Notes: generated from the letters alone by a model not told the origin. Numbered from the stretch's first letter, positions 34,251 to 46,216 are shown. The stretch: DNA of 64,000 bases from Megalonaias nervosa (GCA_016617855.1 JAECUM010009301.1:1-64000), one strand, 5' to 3'. A program made the numbers and translations.

Positions 34251-35280
34251 TATGTGCCACGTGCCCCCTACGGAATTATTACTAACCCCGGAGAAGGACG
34301 GACAAAAGGTTAAATAGCTCCGAGCCCCCAGTCAGCAAAGCCGACGGTCAAGGTGTATAAAATATAAAAATAATAAGGTGAAAGATATAACAATTTAATA
34401 AACAATATCTCGGTATTCAACAATTACAGGGCAATTTTTCAAAGCAATTACTTCCAACCAATACAAGACCGATTCAAATTGCAAGTTATTTCATCACGCG
34501 AAATTAAAGATGAGAGTGTTTCCTTCCCGTGCCCCTTCTGTGTTACTCATCTGTAACTTCCGGCTTGTATTCCTTTGTCGGTACTTCTGGTACCCTTGTT
34601 TCCGTTCTCCCGGCCCCCCTTGTCGGTACTTCCCGGCCCCCCTTGTCGGTACTTCCGGTACCCTTGTTTCCGTTCTCCCGGCCTTCCTTGTCTCCTTCTC
34701 TCTTTAATCTTCGGGTGGCGTACTATCCCACCCGGAAAGCTTCCTCGGAAGCCTTTGCTCCAAATCTCGTCCGAAGTTCCTAGAACTTATTTTACCGCTC
34801 TTTTACGAGTGCCTAGTTTGCCCTCGGGATGCATTCTAGTGTCTTCCAATTCTTTCTACGTCCAAACCTGCACTGAATCTTTCACAATGAATGTAACAGA
34901 ATAACGTCTGGCTGCGTGAGAAACCCGCCCAAAATTTGACTATCTTAATTCTGATTGGATTCCGGTGGTCTCTTTGAAAACTGTCTGTGATAATAGCACT
35001 GATACGTTATGATGTCGGGTTTCCGGTCTCTAAGCCTAAGCCGACCGGTGACATCACTGCTGCAAAACAGAGTTTCTCACCACCGTCGCAAGGTTCTCTT
35101 TGAAGTAACCGCGAATTTGACCGTAATTTCAGGTAATTTCATTGTTTCAGAATCGGTCTAAAGTCGTAATAATATATAACACCCGATGACATTATCTAAA
35201 GTATTTTGAATTACGAATTCTATCAGAAAACATTTTATAAACATGAAGCAGGAATTGTTAGCAAATGTTTTCACACAACG
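34251..35280. other. ~1-kb insertion inside a minisatellite, unclassified
   Basis: The surrounding ~30-bp repeats stop at 34250 and resume at about 35285. The insert starts ATGTGCCACGTGCCCCC, has a TATA-like GTGTATAAAATATAAAA at 34352, and contains an internal C-rich duplication (CCCCCCTTGTCGGTACTTC copies at about 34613-34667). TG..CA ends reminiscent of a solo LTR could be drawn, but no TSD supports it. Frames in it carry no known domain. Confidence 0.55.
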
Positions 35281-35284
35281 TGAC

Positions 35285-35415
35285 AACATGTATGAGCACC
35301 TACAAGGAGTATGTATATATGACAAGTATGTATGCCTACAATTAGTACGTATATGACAATTATGAACGCCTAAAATTAGTATGTACAGGACAAGAATGGA
35401 TCACTTAAAATTAGA
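35285..35415 (+). repeat. ~30-bp minisatellite, right part
   Basis: Same unit type as 33530-34250 (GTATGTATATATGACAAGTA). Together they show that the array was interrupted. Confidence 0.85.
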
Positions 35416-35663
35416 AAATGACACATTTTGGTCAAGCTGTAGCAAATACAAAAGATTAACAAAAGGAGAATTAGTAACCTACAACACTCTAATTGCTAAA
35501 TCGATGAATTGTCAGTATCGTAGAATTAATCATGCCTGAAGGGAACTGCATTATCAGGCGGTGGAAATATAGCAATGACGCCGGCTGTAACTTAGGCCAG
35601 AGGCTCTAACCTATGTCGTAAACAATACCATTTTATGATCCGTCATTTTGATTTTTCCACTAC

Positions 35664-35901
35664 CTGGTATTGGGTTTCCCTCCAGCGTTGGTTTACCTCC
35701 ATCATTTATAACTGAAATGCCATTGTACACAAAGAGAGATTCCCCAAACTGCCTAACGGATGACGTTGCAAACAACGACTTAAAATATGCGGCTATCTGA
35801 ATAACATCTGTTGCGCTGTTTACTTGACAATATATCACAGAGATCTGATAAGTAAAAACTACAACGATACTTGATGATAAACGTCCTGAATGTTTAAGCA
35901 T
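35664..35901 (-). CDS. Possible first coding exon, secreted/membrane protein
   Basis: A true ATG at 35901 opens a 79-codon frame with a signal-peptide-like start (MLKHSGRLSSSIVVVFTYQI, then SVIYCQVNS), followed by VIQIAAYFKSLFATSSVRQF and GGKPTLEGNPIP. It ends at a donor-like CCAG|GTAGTG. No downstream exon was found and the family is unknown. Confidence 0.3.
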
Positions 35902-37139
35902 GTAATATTTAACAATATGAATGAAAGTAAAAACCTGTACAGGGAAGGTGGCTTGATATTAGAAATCCCAAAACCGTTTCACAATGTGACGTCACAAGTA
36001 ACATTGTATCGCATACGCTGCGTCATCCTATGGTGGTTTGACAGGCAAATATAAATGACATATCTTCGTGGTAAACAATGTTAACCAGTCAGCGTGTACC
36101 AGAAGAAAATGGAAGCGTTTTATGCATTAAACCGAAAAGAAAGATCGCGACCTATCAGATATGACAAGTAGTTTGGACAACGACATCCTAGTTGTTATTA
36201 TTTTCGCAGATAAAACCTGAGGAGTTCCCAAGATTGAATATTTAGCATTACAAATAGATATCAGTCACCCAGAGGAAGCTCGTGCAGCTATACTGTTATA
36301 GCGCTATTCGCTATAACGCGACTATGAACGTTGGTGGTAACGCCACGGACCTACTAACCCAAATTATAATGTGAAAAAGAAAACAGAACTTTGAACAAGC
36401 TAAAATCCTTACGTCAAAACCATTGTATCTGATATGGACATCGCTGGAGTGTATTCTGACAATCAGTCTTTGACTCGAAAAATCTACTTTTGTGTTTAGT
36501 AAATGGCATACATTGTATTCCTAACAGACTATAGTACACACAAAATTATCCACATCTCTAATGAGCCACAATTTTTATTTGTTCGGATCAACTATCTTAT
36601 TTGGCAGCAGTACATAGGACTGCCGAAATAAATATTGGCAATAAAGCCACTCCACCAGATGAGTATCATGGAGGTACATACAAAACCAGGGCCTGATTAA
36701 GGCTGGGGGAGAGGCGGGGGCGGGAAACTTAAGATGTGGGGATATTGTAGATCTACAAATACACTCTGAAGGCAGTCCTTAAACTGTCTTTTATATGTGT
36801 ATAATTATTATAACTATATTGGTATGGTATTGGACGGTTTAGACCTATATATGGTATTTTAGGTGATTTAGCCGGTATGGAAGCCGTGAATACCCATCAC
36901 ACTCAGTGCTTATTCTATTTGCATTATTACTTTTTGTAAACATCTACTTATTTGACATAACTGCTTTTCAGATGGATTATATAGATGCTGTGTTATTTCT
37001 GTTATTTTTGGCGTTGAGGAGATGTAACTGTTGCTTTGAAATGAAGAAGTACCGAATTGACGAAGATGGCTTGACATTACTCACTGTACATGTGTTCAAA
37101 CAGCTAATTAGATGTTCGTTTATTTATTTGCAAAATGTG
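35902..37139. other. No gene seen
   Basis: Contains one TGACGTCA (35987-35994). The frame starting at 36906 runs into a minisatellite and is not called. Confidence 0.45.
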
Positions 37140-37282
37140 TTAAAAACTGGTAAATATGTGTTAGAAGTGGTAAATATGTGTTTAGGTGTGGTACATGTGT
37201 TAGGAGTGGTAAATATGTGTTTAGGAGTGGTAAATGTGTTAGGAGTGGTAAATGTGTTTCGGAGTGGTAAATATGTGGGGTT
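37140..37282 (+). repeat. Short minisatellite, GTGGTAAATATGTGTTAG type
   Basis: About eight units of 15-24 bp based on AGTGGTAAATATGTGTT. Confidence 0.9.
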
Positions 37283-37419
37283 TTTTTAACTCGAAAGTCA
37301 AATAAGAATTATGTTCTTAACGTCAGGATGCGTTGGGCTCACATGTAATAGTATTTTAATCCCCTGAATGACTAAAATTTTCATCACGTTAAATCACTTG
37401 CAACTCGAGGACAACGCAG

Positions 37420-37512
37420 CTTTATATTAGAAATTGCTATTGACACATGTAGCTTTATATTAGAAATGGCTATTGACACATGTAGCTTTATATTAGAAAT
37501 GGCTATTGACAC
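37420..37512 (+). repeat. 33-bp tandem repeat, 3 copies
   Basis: AGCTTTATATTAGAAATGGC followed by TATTGACACATGT, three nearly identical copies. Confidence 0.92.
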
Positions 37513-38154
37513 GCATGTTTATTAAAGGTGGGTTTTGTGTCTTCGTTTACTCATGTCGTCTAATCTAGTACATAACAATATGTTTGACAGTACTGGCTGA
37601 AAGAAAACAACATTAAGCTTTGTATTATATCCGTATTACCTATTTAAAGAATTAAGATATGACAAAATTAAATGCACAAATTCTACGAAGTGAGAACAAA
37701 AAGTTTATTTATATAGACGAACATTACTACTATATGATCATTTTGTTTACCCCCACCCCATCCATCAAGGCCCATTTCCCAAGGTACCAACATACGTTCA
37801 TCTCGCTGTTCTTGTTTGTGGGCAACTCTTGGTTCGTCTCAGCATATATTGCTGTTTAGAACTTTAGAGATGCCCCCTCCAAACTTTTAGTACCTAAAGG
37901 CATTATTGAAAAGTTTTACGAGTCTGTATTTTGTGGTCGTTCTTTTTTTCCCTACTGGGTCAAGATTTCTGAAGTCTGTTGGTCGAGTTTACCTCCCTTG
38001 TCCCCATAAGACGATTTATGGGCGACTCCTGCCCTTTGGTCTGTAGTTCGAGTTATCGCTCCTTTCTACCGTTATATAATTTTGTACAATAATTTAGTTG
38101 GGCTTATGTGGAAGTTGTCTATCTTAGTCAGTTTCATGTGTGCGCGTGCGTGTT
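37513..38154. other. No feature seen
   Basis: Unique-looking DNA without recognised exons. Confidence 0.45.
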
Positions 38155-38170
38155 CCTCCTCCTCCTCCTC

Positions 38171-38220
<50 letters not shown>
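38155..38220. repeat. Compound (CCT)n(CT)n microsatellite
   Basis: Six CCT triplets passing into a long CT tract. Confidence 0.95.
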
Positions 38221-38223
<3 letters not shown>

Positions 38224-38634
38224 TAAAGTTGTCCTTGTGGATCTTTTTACATTTTTTTGGCCTTTTTTTGGTATGTACTAGATTCGTATTTATGTCATAG
38301 ATGTGTCACTACATTCGTAAAAGGTCTCCTCTAGCCCTCATCATAGTATAACTTGTAATAACTCTACCTGTCCATTTCCTCTTCCTCCTTCTTCCTTCGT
38401 TTCTTTTCCATTTCTTCTCCATTTCCTCCGTTTTCCTCGGATCGCTCTATATTCTGATGTTTTACTTCTTTTCTCCGCTCTGCTTGGATTTTCTTATTGC
38501 TTTCACCTTTGGTCTTATTATTTTCTTCTCTTTAACTGTCGTCCATTCCATAAACGGTTCCTGTTGATTCTGAATGGTTACAATGATTATTGAATTCGGT
38601 ATCTCTCCTGCCTGCTTTATATTTCTTGTCATCC

Positions 38635-39605
38635 TTACACCTGATAGTTGAGTTGCAGTGTCCCCTTGTCCCCTTGTACAGTTTTTTCCTCTATAGCTAT
38701 TTGGGAGATGTTGCTATCCTTCTTTGCTGCTACTGTTGTTGTTGTTGTTGATTTTGTCTTCTTTATTTCTTTGGGTTCGTATTCTTTTCCCAGTCTTTCT
38801 GTTAATTGGAGTCGGTCTTTGTTGTTTTCTTGTTGTTGATGATGATGTTTGCTGTGGTTGTTGCTGTTTCTTCTGGTTTTCTCGTCCCTTTGCCCCGTCT
38901 GTTCCATTCTCTGCACGGTTTGTTTAGGGAAGATTATTATTATACTCACATGGGGTTTTTCTTGTGTTTTCCTCTGATCTAGTGGCATGGGACATTTTGG
39001 GGGGCACATGACCTGTTTTTCCACATTTGTTTTTGACATTTTCTGTGGCAGATGCACCCTTTGTACCACGTTTTCACCAAAAACCAGTGTAGGAAGAACA
39101 CTGATTTCAATGCCCTTATTGTTTCTTTCTCAATTTCTAAGATCCTAACTCCATTTATGATTGCACTTTGAGGGTTGGTATCCATTCTAGCGCTCAAGAC
39201 TTTAATTTGGAATTTCCTTTCAAACCATTCTACTGTAGCTTCCAATGGGATTTCATATGGCAGTTCCGCTAAATGGAGTTCTTCCGTATTTTATTTTTTT
39301 TATTTTAATCAGAATAGGTGATGGTTCCTTTAACTTTACTTTTTTCACCTCCTAGGTCTTAAGATGTATCCCTTGAAACCCTTCCTATTTAGTGCCTCTG
39401 TAAGTTTCACGAAGTCCTTCTTCCTGAACTCCAATGCTACCATCGCTGCTGCCATTGACAGTCTTCTTTCTAGGGGTATGTCGCTCATATCAATTTTTGG
39501 GTCCCTTCTCTGTACGAACATTCAAGAAATAGTTCTTCATTTGTCTCATTCCTCCTTGTTTGAAAAACTTCTTTAGCTCCGACATTTCCTTGCTATACGC
39601 CATCT
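38635..39605 (-). pseudogene. Decayed ORF1/Gag-like reading frame
   Basis: Minus-strand coding traces start at ATG 39603 (AYSKEMSELKKFFKQGG, MRQMKNYFLN), then shift frame several times. They include ELPYEIPLEATVEWFERKF, NPQSAIINGVRILEIE and, after another shift, VQRVHLPQKMSKTNVEKQV and QTVQRMEQTGQRDEKTRRN with a Q/K/T-rich tail ending at 38635. The pattern of a compact RRM-like domain with LPxxIP and NGxRI followed by a basic tail resembles ORF1/Gag-like proteins of LINEs, but no CCHC knuckle or RT is present. Breaks lie near 39495, 39400, 39290 and 39075. The family assignment is tentative. Confidence 0.45.
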
Positions 39606-40691
39606 TCTCCAGTTGCACGTGCTTCACGTGAGTGACAAGTTTATGAGTTTATATATTTATAAGTTTCTCACAGTTGTTATTTCTATATGATTTCTAATTG
39701 TCTTCGCTATTGAACATACTGCTAAGTTTCCAATTAATTTTTTTTTCTAGTCTGTGAACTTTCGGGAAGTTTTTACGTTTGTGTCATGGCAGATCAACAT
39801 TGTAAGACTTTCCTTTCATCTCGCTGTTCGATACATAACGCAGTTGGTGGTTATGGACCCAAAGTAGAGCGTAATAACGGGTTATCGATGTACATAAATT
39901 TACCTGAGTCGATAGAGAACAAAAAGCTTGTATTAATGTGTAAAATAAAGACGTTTGATGTTTCTTTTATAGCACTGGAATCTGTTAAACAAAGCAAACA
40001 ATCACGTAGATAAACGACAGAAATGCAGTATAGATATTTACAGTCACTGATTTATACCATGCTTAGTGAAAATTGTGTACTTTTTACAAAATTAAAAATG
40101 AATGTGATATACTGGCTAGTGTGCGTGAAATACTAAAAGGAGGAGACATTGGTATGGTAAAAATGTTATCAAATTGGTCCGAGTAACTCATATAGATGGG
40201 AAATGCCTATTTAACGCGTTAATTATATTTGATTTTAATGTATAACTAATGAACAGAATGATGGAAGGCGGTACCGTTACGTTTGAATAAAAGGTTTTTC
40301 AAACTTGGTATCATTACAGACAAACAAACATCAAAGAAATATATATGTAAAAACAATGCATCAATTTTTTGAGGGTATATCAGAAAAATTCCCAGAACAC
40401 AAAGGATTATTTTACACTACAGAAAGGTGGATACATATAATTCCCGAGTTCTTTCGTGAAACTATTATCAGTTAAAAGTTCCGTATGTTTTTGCATTGTA
40501 CTTTTTAAAACAGCAATGTGCCAGATCGAGCATGTAAAGTGAAATTAGGACACAGCGGAATAGGTGTGCTGAAGGCATTCTTAGAATTGTGCCAGAGACA
40601 AAGTGTACCTTTGTAATGTATTTGAAATTTAAAAAATATCCCACCGCTCCTTAAAACATAGGTGCATTTATTTAACACTCTTGTGTTGTTG

Positions 40692-40723
<32 letters not shown>

Positions 40724-41226
40724 GCTGTTGTTCTTTGCCATGTACGACTGACATTTTTCATTGTAGCTTTATCCAAAATTCTATTTCATTTTTAGATCAA
40801 TTCTTTTTTAAAAATATTTTATATACCAGTGTTTTACATACATAGCAGTGTTCTACATGCATATTAGTATTTTATATAGATTCTAGAGTTTCAAATTATA
40901 TTAAAGGTGTGGCAGTGTTGAAATCATGTTATTACGATACAATTTCATGATCAAGTGCACATCAAGGATCATGGGCAATTTGTATGATGCAATCGAGGCA
41001 AGACACAGCAAGTTATTTAGATTCACCAATTATCAGTCAGGTTTGTGATTCGTGTCCGCCTTCTGTCATAAGAGTATTTGCTTTGCTGGATTTAAAGCTT
41101 TAAAAAGTTCGCCACGAAATGATCTTTAGATGATTGCATGCCAGGCAATTTTCAAGGCCGCAATTACGTCACTTGTCGTCAAGGATTCATTACCCATCCC
41201 AAAATTCGTGACAAATATACCATCTT

Positions 41227-41227
<1 letters not shown>
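39606..41227. other. No gene; (TTA)n at 40692-40722
   Basis: AT-rich spacer. The only clear structure is the trinucleotide tract. Frames at 39786 and 40505 are not convincing. Confidence 0.5.
40692..40722. repeat. (TTA)n microsatellite
   Basis: About ten TTA triplets flanked by TTG triplets. Confidence 0.93.
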
Positions 41228-41262
<35 letters not shown>

Positions 41263-41435
41263 AGTGGCGTCACTAGGGTTGGTGTCACCCAGTGCGGTAA
41301 CTCATGGTGTCACCCCCTCCCCCCGCCTTTTTGCACAAAAATTCAAAAATTTTATAGAGAGTCATTTTGGTGTCACCCTCCTCTGATGGTGTCACTCGGT
41401 GCGGTCCGCACCCCCCGCACCCCCCTAGTGACGCC

Positions 41436-41479
<44 letters not shown>
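41228..41479. repeat. (GA)n microsatellite split by a MITE
   Basis: GA dinucleotides at 41228-41261 and again at 41441-41479, in the same register type, with a 179-bp element between them. Confidence 0.93.
41262..41440. mobile_element. MITE with CAGTGGCGTCACTAGGG ends
   Basis: The left end CAGTGGCGTCACTAGGG and the right end CCCTAGTGACGCCAACTG are inverted repeats (one extra base on the right). Subterminal GGTGTCACCC/GGTGCGG motifs also repeat in inverted order. It is 179 bp with no coding capacity. Insertion into a GA tract hides the TSD, so hAT or another superfamily cannot be decided from it. Confidence 0.82.
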
Positions 41480-41481
<2 letters not shown>

Positions 41482-42949
41482 TAAATTTGACGTATTCTCA
41501 GTCAGTGCATAATTAGATAAAAAAAAATACAAAAGATCCTGGTTTTCATCATTTTTGCATAGAAATGATACGAGAACAGATTATACTTTCAATTTTCTGT
41601 ATTAACTGTTTATTTATTTGTCTTTATCGTTAAGCGTAATTCTATGCGTGTTTGTGTGGCTTGATAGACACGAGACGGATGCTTATTAATTTGTGAAAAT
41701 TTAAGACATGTACCAGATTTTACTTGCATGACTTCTCTCGTGTTGATTTTAAAAATATATATGCATTGTCGGAACAAAGGGCTCAGCCCGGGGCTATAAT
41801 CAGTCGCGAAGCACTCAGTGCATAGGTGACTTTAATCCATGGACAATGTTTTACACGCGTCACTTGACGATTTCACTCATACCGTCTTCTACTGCAAACG
41901 TTTTCATATTTTTAATACATTGACAAACTAGCAAGCATTAATTGAGGTCAATGACTTAAAAGCCACTCTGCCGATAACTCAGGTATAGTGTTGCCTACTG
42001 TAGTTTACTAATTCATAACTTGAACTTGTTTTATTTGCTTTGCAAACAATGACAAACTGAAGGTACACTGGTACTTAGTAACTAGAGTGCTATGACAGTC
42101 CTAGAGTCATATATATTCAGCTATGAGAGTCACTGGCCCCCAAGAAATAAAAGAAATAAATAAACAAATAATAAATAAAAAATAAACAAGGAATGCGATG
42201 TCACAGTATGAAGAAGAAGAAGAAGAAGATGATGATGAATGAAGGGGGACGGTGAATTAGCCAGCATAACTTATGGCATCAAATGTTAAGCAAGATAATA
42301 TTTCTTTTTACAACATAAAATCAGCATTGAGCGCAAATAATTCTTCTGAAATTCTTCAAACAAGAACAAGTTAACACGAGTCGTCTTCGGCATCGATCAT
42401 TTTATTATTTCTTCTCCATTTTGATGAGAGAAAAACAAACTACTTATTTTGTCGGCGCATTTATTCATGTCTTTAATAAGACACAAATTTTTCCTTCTTG
42501 AAGCAATACCTTCCCCCCCCCCCCCGTCTATAAAAAAAGTAAACTCATTAGGTAACTTCGTAAAAATTTTACTTTAAAACTTTGCTGCGATAGTTGTTTT
42601 TCTTCTTTAACCTCAGTATTCGTAACGCCACTTGACAGATCAGTACAGGATATTGTTGGCCTAAAATCCGTTACTTGGATGATCCACTGATATCACTGAT
42701 ATAACTGAGTTTTATCTAATACCTTATACCTGGAACACTCACAAGCGTCCTCCCAGAGTTTTATTTATTTACGCAGTGAATAAGAAAGGAAAGTATGAAA
42801 CCTTGACCGAAATTTTGGACTAATGGCATGAAAAAATGTTGTGGTCCACAGTCTGACAATCACTTTTGTTAAGAACTCATTTCCTATAGTCCACATCAGT
42901 TTTTTTAAGAGCTTAACACATTTGAACAGAAGAATATTTTGCTTACAAA
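41480..42949. other. No gene; short (GAA)n(GAT)n
   Basis: AT-rich spacer with a (GAA)n(GAT)n tract at 42209-42239 and a C11 run near 42514-42524. Confidence 0.5.
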
Positions 42950-42960
42950 ACGCGCGCGCG

Positions 42961-43039
<79 letters not shown>
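42950..43039. repeat. Compound (CG)n(TG)n(AG)n microsatellite
   Basis: Three adjoining dinucleotide blocks. A frame running through them is spurious. Confidence 0.95.
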
Positions 43040-43041
<2 letters not shown>

Positions 43042-43784
43042 TATGATGAAGATGATAACATACGATTACGTGGTCACGACGATGACAACATTGCCGACAA
43101 CGACAATGACGTTGAAGATAACAACATCGAAGACAAGGATGGTGATATATCCGGAGTTATTTTAAGAAATAAATCATACCCATCAGTTGTACACTGTCCC
43201 AGATAAACGCCGCTTCCATTAGATCAAAGGATATCCGACCCGGAGGGGTATTTGTACCTAGGGGATCAATAACCTCTCGAACTAACAAAGGCAATATTTA
43301 TCTGCGACAACTGAATATTGAAAAGTGTGGTTTATTTCTGTTTTCAACATACCGGTACTCTTCATAAATACTTTATCGAATATCAAGCCGAAAATAATTT
43401 ACGTTTCCTTAATTTAAAATCACTGTACCGAATTCCATATGATAGGCCCAGCACAGCTGTTGTAAATACCTGATGCGTATTGCTCAATTGTGCGCGTGCT
43501 AAACCTACGAACTAATGATGTGGATTTGACATAAACATCAGGTTTTAAACCGCAGTTTAACTTCGTTGAATTATAATATTGTAAATATTTTATAGGAGTC
43601 TTAACATGAAATATGGCAGACAAATTTAGAATAGTAACTTGAATTATGGTCGGCTTCAACGTTCACACAAATCATGATGAAGAGATGCATTACTTTTCTG
43701 TAGTAAATCAGGTCAGTGATAATGGGATATAAAAGTACTTCTTGAGTTGGTTTTCTAGATATGCAAGTTTTGTCACTGAATATG
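43040..43784. other. No gene seen
   Basis: Unique-looking spacer. A 79-codon minus frame at 43420-43659 has no recognised domain. Confidence 0.4.
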
Positions 43785-43824
<40 letters not shown>

Positions 43825-44025
43825 TTTGGATTTTTAAGGTAGCTTTATTAATTTTCCAGTCATGTCGCTACGATGTCTGCAGTATGGCAGTTTATAGTGA
43901 TGTCTAGTACTGGAGCATCCATACCGCAGACACGTAGCATGATGTCCCACCCAGTCACATTATCCTGACACCAGGCCAACCAGATCTAACACTAACCTCT
44001 TAATGCTAAGCGCCAAGCGAGGCAG
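43785..44025 (-). mobile_element. SINE family B, 3' portion (split copy)
   Basis: The (TG)n complement of the CA tail (43786-43822), then GATTTGGATTTTTAAGGTAG and the body up to GCGCCAAGCGAGGCAG, where the sequence is interrupted by the long foldback element. The missing tRNA-like part continues at 45251. Confidence 0.93.
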
Positions 44026-45250
44026 TAGTCCGAGTTTCCTCTGACCCTTGCCACCCCATTTTTGATATTTGGACATTTATGTTGGGGTGTAGGGTCCGAG
44101 TCCATTGCCTATCGAAAAGTTGGAATTCGCCGACACCATTTGGTGTCGGCATAGGGTAGCCGCTTACTAGCCGGCTAGCAAACTTTAACGACCTTTCATC
44201 GAGATATACCTGCATGAAATCAATAGGAATATGATTTATTTTCTCAGAATAGCGAGTGTAGCATTCGTTATGTCTTTAATCCGCTGAGGGACGAGATGCA
44301 ACTATAGCGTTGATGAAATTTGACCTGGAACTCGCCATTTGCATTCCGAGTCACATGACTACACAAATCTCACAGCCTACATGTCAATGATATCAGAGGT
44401 CCAATAAGTCACGTGATATCAACAATAAACCATTTCGAAAGTTGTTGTACATAGAATTCGAAAATATTAATTAAAAGTCACGTAATACTTGTACATAAAT
44501 ATAATGCACACTTAATTCTCAACATATTTATTCTGAGAACAACGACTAGAAACCTGTCGGTATCGCAGCAAGGTGGAGAAAACCAGTTTCATGTAGTACT
44601 AAGCACGTGTCAGCGATGTATATATTTTGTTAGTATCACGTGACTACCGCGTTGACCTGTGCTCTCCGCTTGTTGAATGTTTTTTTTTGTTTCCAAGTTG
44701 CTGCAACATTTACAGATTTCTGGTCGTTGTTTCCAGAATAAATATTTTTAGAAGTTTATGTTCTTTTATTTATTTTTTTTCTATAAATATTACGTGACTT
44801 TCATTTATATGTTCGATTTGTTTTCATACAGCAACATTAGAAATGGTTAATTGTTGATATCACGTGACTATTTGAACTCTGAAGTCATTGACATGTAGGT
44901 CGTGAGATTTGTGTAATCATGTGACTCGGAATGCAAATGGCGAGTTCCAGGTCAAATTTCATCAACTCTATAGTTTCGGCTAGTCTGTCAGCGGATTAAA
45001 GATAAAACGAATGCTATACTCGCAATATCTGAGAATATAAATCATATTCCTATCGATCTCATGCAGGTATATCTCGATGAAAGGTCGTTAAAGTTTGCTA
45101 GGCAGGCTAGTAAGCGGCTACCCTATGCCGACACCAAATGGTGTCGGCGAATTCCAACTTTTCGATAGGCAATGGATTCTGACCCTACACCTCAACATAA
45201 ATGGCCCAATATCAAAACAGGGGTGGCAAGGGTCAGAGGAAACTCAGACA
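44026..45250. mobile_element. 1.2-kb MULE-like/foldback element with ~555-bp inverted repeats
   Basis: The left arm (44026 to about 44580) and the right arm (about 44691-45250) are inverted copies at roughly 85-90% by eye, starting TAGTCCGAGTTTCC and, reverse-complemented, TGTCTGAGTTTCC. The centre is only about 110 bp. The flanks AGCGAGGCAG at 44016-44025 and 45251-45260 are an exact 10-bp TSD; 11 bp is possible if one A is shared. Each arm also holds a hairpin with 10-bp arms (GCCGACACCA). Very long inverted repeats with a 9-11-bp TSD fit Mutator-like (MULE) or Foldback elements. Short frames at 44006 and 45095 are mirror copies of the same arm and are not genes. No transposase. Confidence 0.9.
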
Positions 45251-45369
45251 AGCGAGGCAGCTGAAAGTACCATTGTAATAAGTCTTTGTTATGACTCAGC
45301 CGGGTTTGAACCGGCGACTTCCAGAATCCCTGGAAGACGTTCTAACCACTTAGACCACCGGAGCGGTCA
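45251..45369 (-). mobile_element. SINE family B, tRNA-like head (split copy)
   Basis: Continues the SINE begun at 43785: GAGGCAGCTGAAAGTACCAT, box B complement (GGTTTGAACCGGCG), box A complement and the terminal CACCGGAGCGGTC. The first 10 bases repeat the end of the left part because they are the TSD of the inserted element. Confidence 0.93.
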
Positions 45370-45503
45370 ATACTTTTAGTTTATGTATGACTTGCTAAAA
45401 GCATGCTGGGAATTGACGTCAGACATTTCTTTCTTACTCTGTATTATAAAGACAAGGACGCCATCTTTGCCTCACTTCGTTAGAATTATATTGACGGATA
45501 ATT

Positions 45504-45776
45504 CCGGGGCCGGATCGAGGGCGGGGGTAGTGTGATCCAGGGTTTCCGGACCCCCCAGAACCCCCACCAAAAAAAAAAAAAACAACGTACACACGCGTAC
45601 TGTAATTGGTCACTTGAAATCTGACCATCGTTTTATTCCTGTGCACTTTTATAGAGTAGCATGCACACTTGAGTAATAGACACAAAGACTTTTGCTTTAG
45701 TGTCCTTTCAAGGAAAGTCAGGGCCTTTTTGAAATTTTCGAAAACAGCCCCCCCCCCCATTTACCTGATCCGGCCC
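45504..45776. mobile_element. Candidate MITE with GGGCCGGATC ends
   Basis: CGGGGCCGGATCGAGG on the left and TGATCCGGCCCTG on the right are inverted. C-rich and A-rich stretches lie inside. The CAGGGCCGGAT-type terminus is common in hAT MITEs, but no 8-bp TSD was found. Frames in it are spurious. Confidence 0.55.
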
Positions 45777-45924
45777 TGAACCTGAATTCCTCCTTACAGA
45801 GTGTTGCTTTCACTTTTTTCTGGGTTAAATCAAACGAGTATTGTACACTCAGATAACTCGTGTAATGTAAAGAGCAAATACAATAGCATTTTTATTGGTA
45901 ATGCCATAGTGAACACGATGCATA

Positions 45925-46216
45925 GTATCGGGAATACGATATGGAGGGGATTATCGCCACAGTTCTATGCATGTATTTTTATTCTTCCTTGATGCATTGT
46001 TGTATGAAAGTAGCACCTGCAAGCAGCCATTTACAATAAAGAAAAAGGAAAGTAGCACTTGCAAACTGCCACGTACAGTTTGCATAGATGAAGAATACAA
46101 TAATATACATGGCTAGAATTATGAAAGTAGCACTTGTAAGCAGTCATTTACAAAGTATAGAAAATATATGCGTATAATTATGGCGGTAATCCCCTCCGTA
46201 ATGAGAATAGGGGATC
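45925..46216. repeat. Small foldback with internal triplicated unit
   Basis: TATGGAGGGGATTATCGCCA at about 45940 is inverted at about 46175-46200 (GGCGGTAATCCCCTCCGTAA). Between the arms lie three copies of GAAAGTAGCAC(C/T)TG with AAGCAGCCATTTACA. It resembles a MITE. Ends are not sharply defined. Confidence 0.6.

Noticed and set aside
34251..35280. Solo LTR reading of the insertion in the minisatellite
   Set aside because: A TGTG start and CACA near the end can be chosen, but no 4-6-bp TSD flanks them and no primer-binding site or polypurine tract adjoins.
44006..45379. Two similar peptides (SGYPMPTPNGVGEFQLFDR) at opposite ends of the foldback element
   Set aside because: They are translations of the two arms of one inverted repeat, start inside SINE sequence and have no domain.
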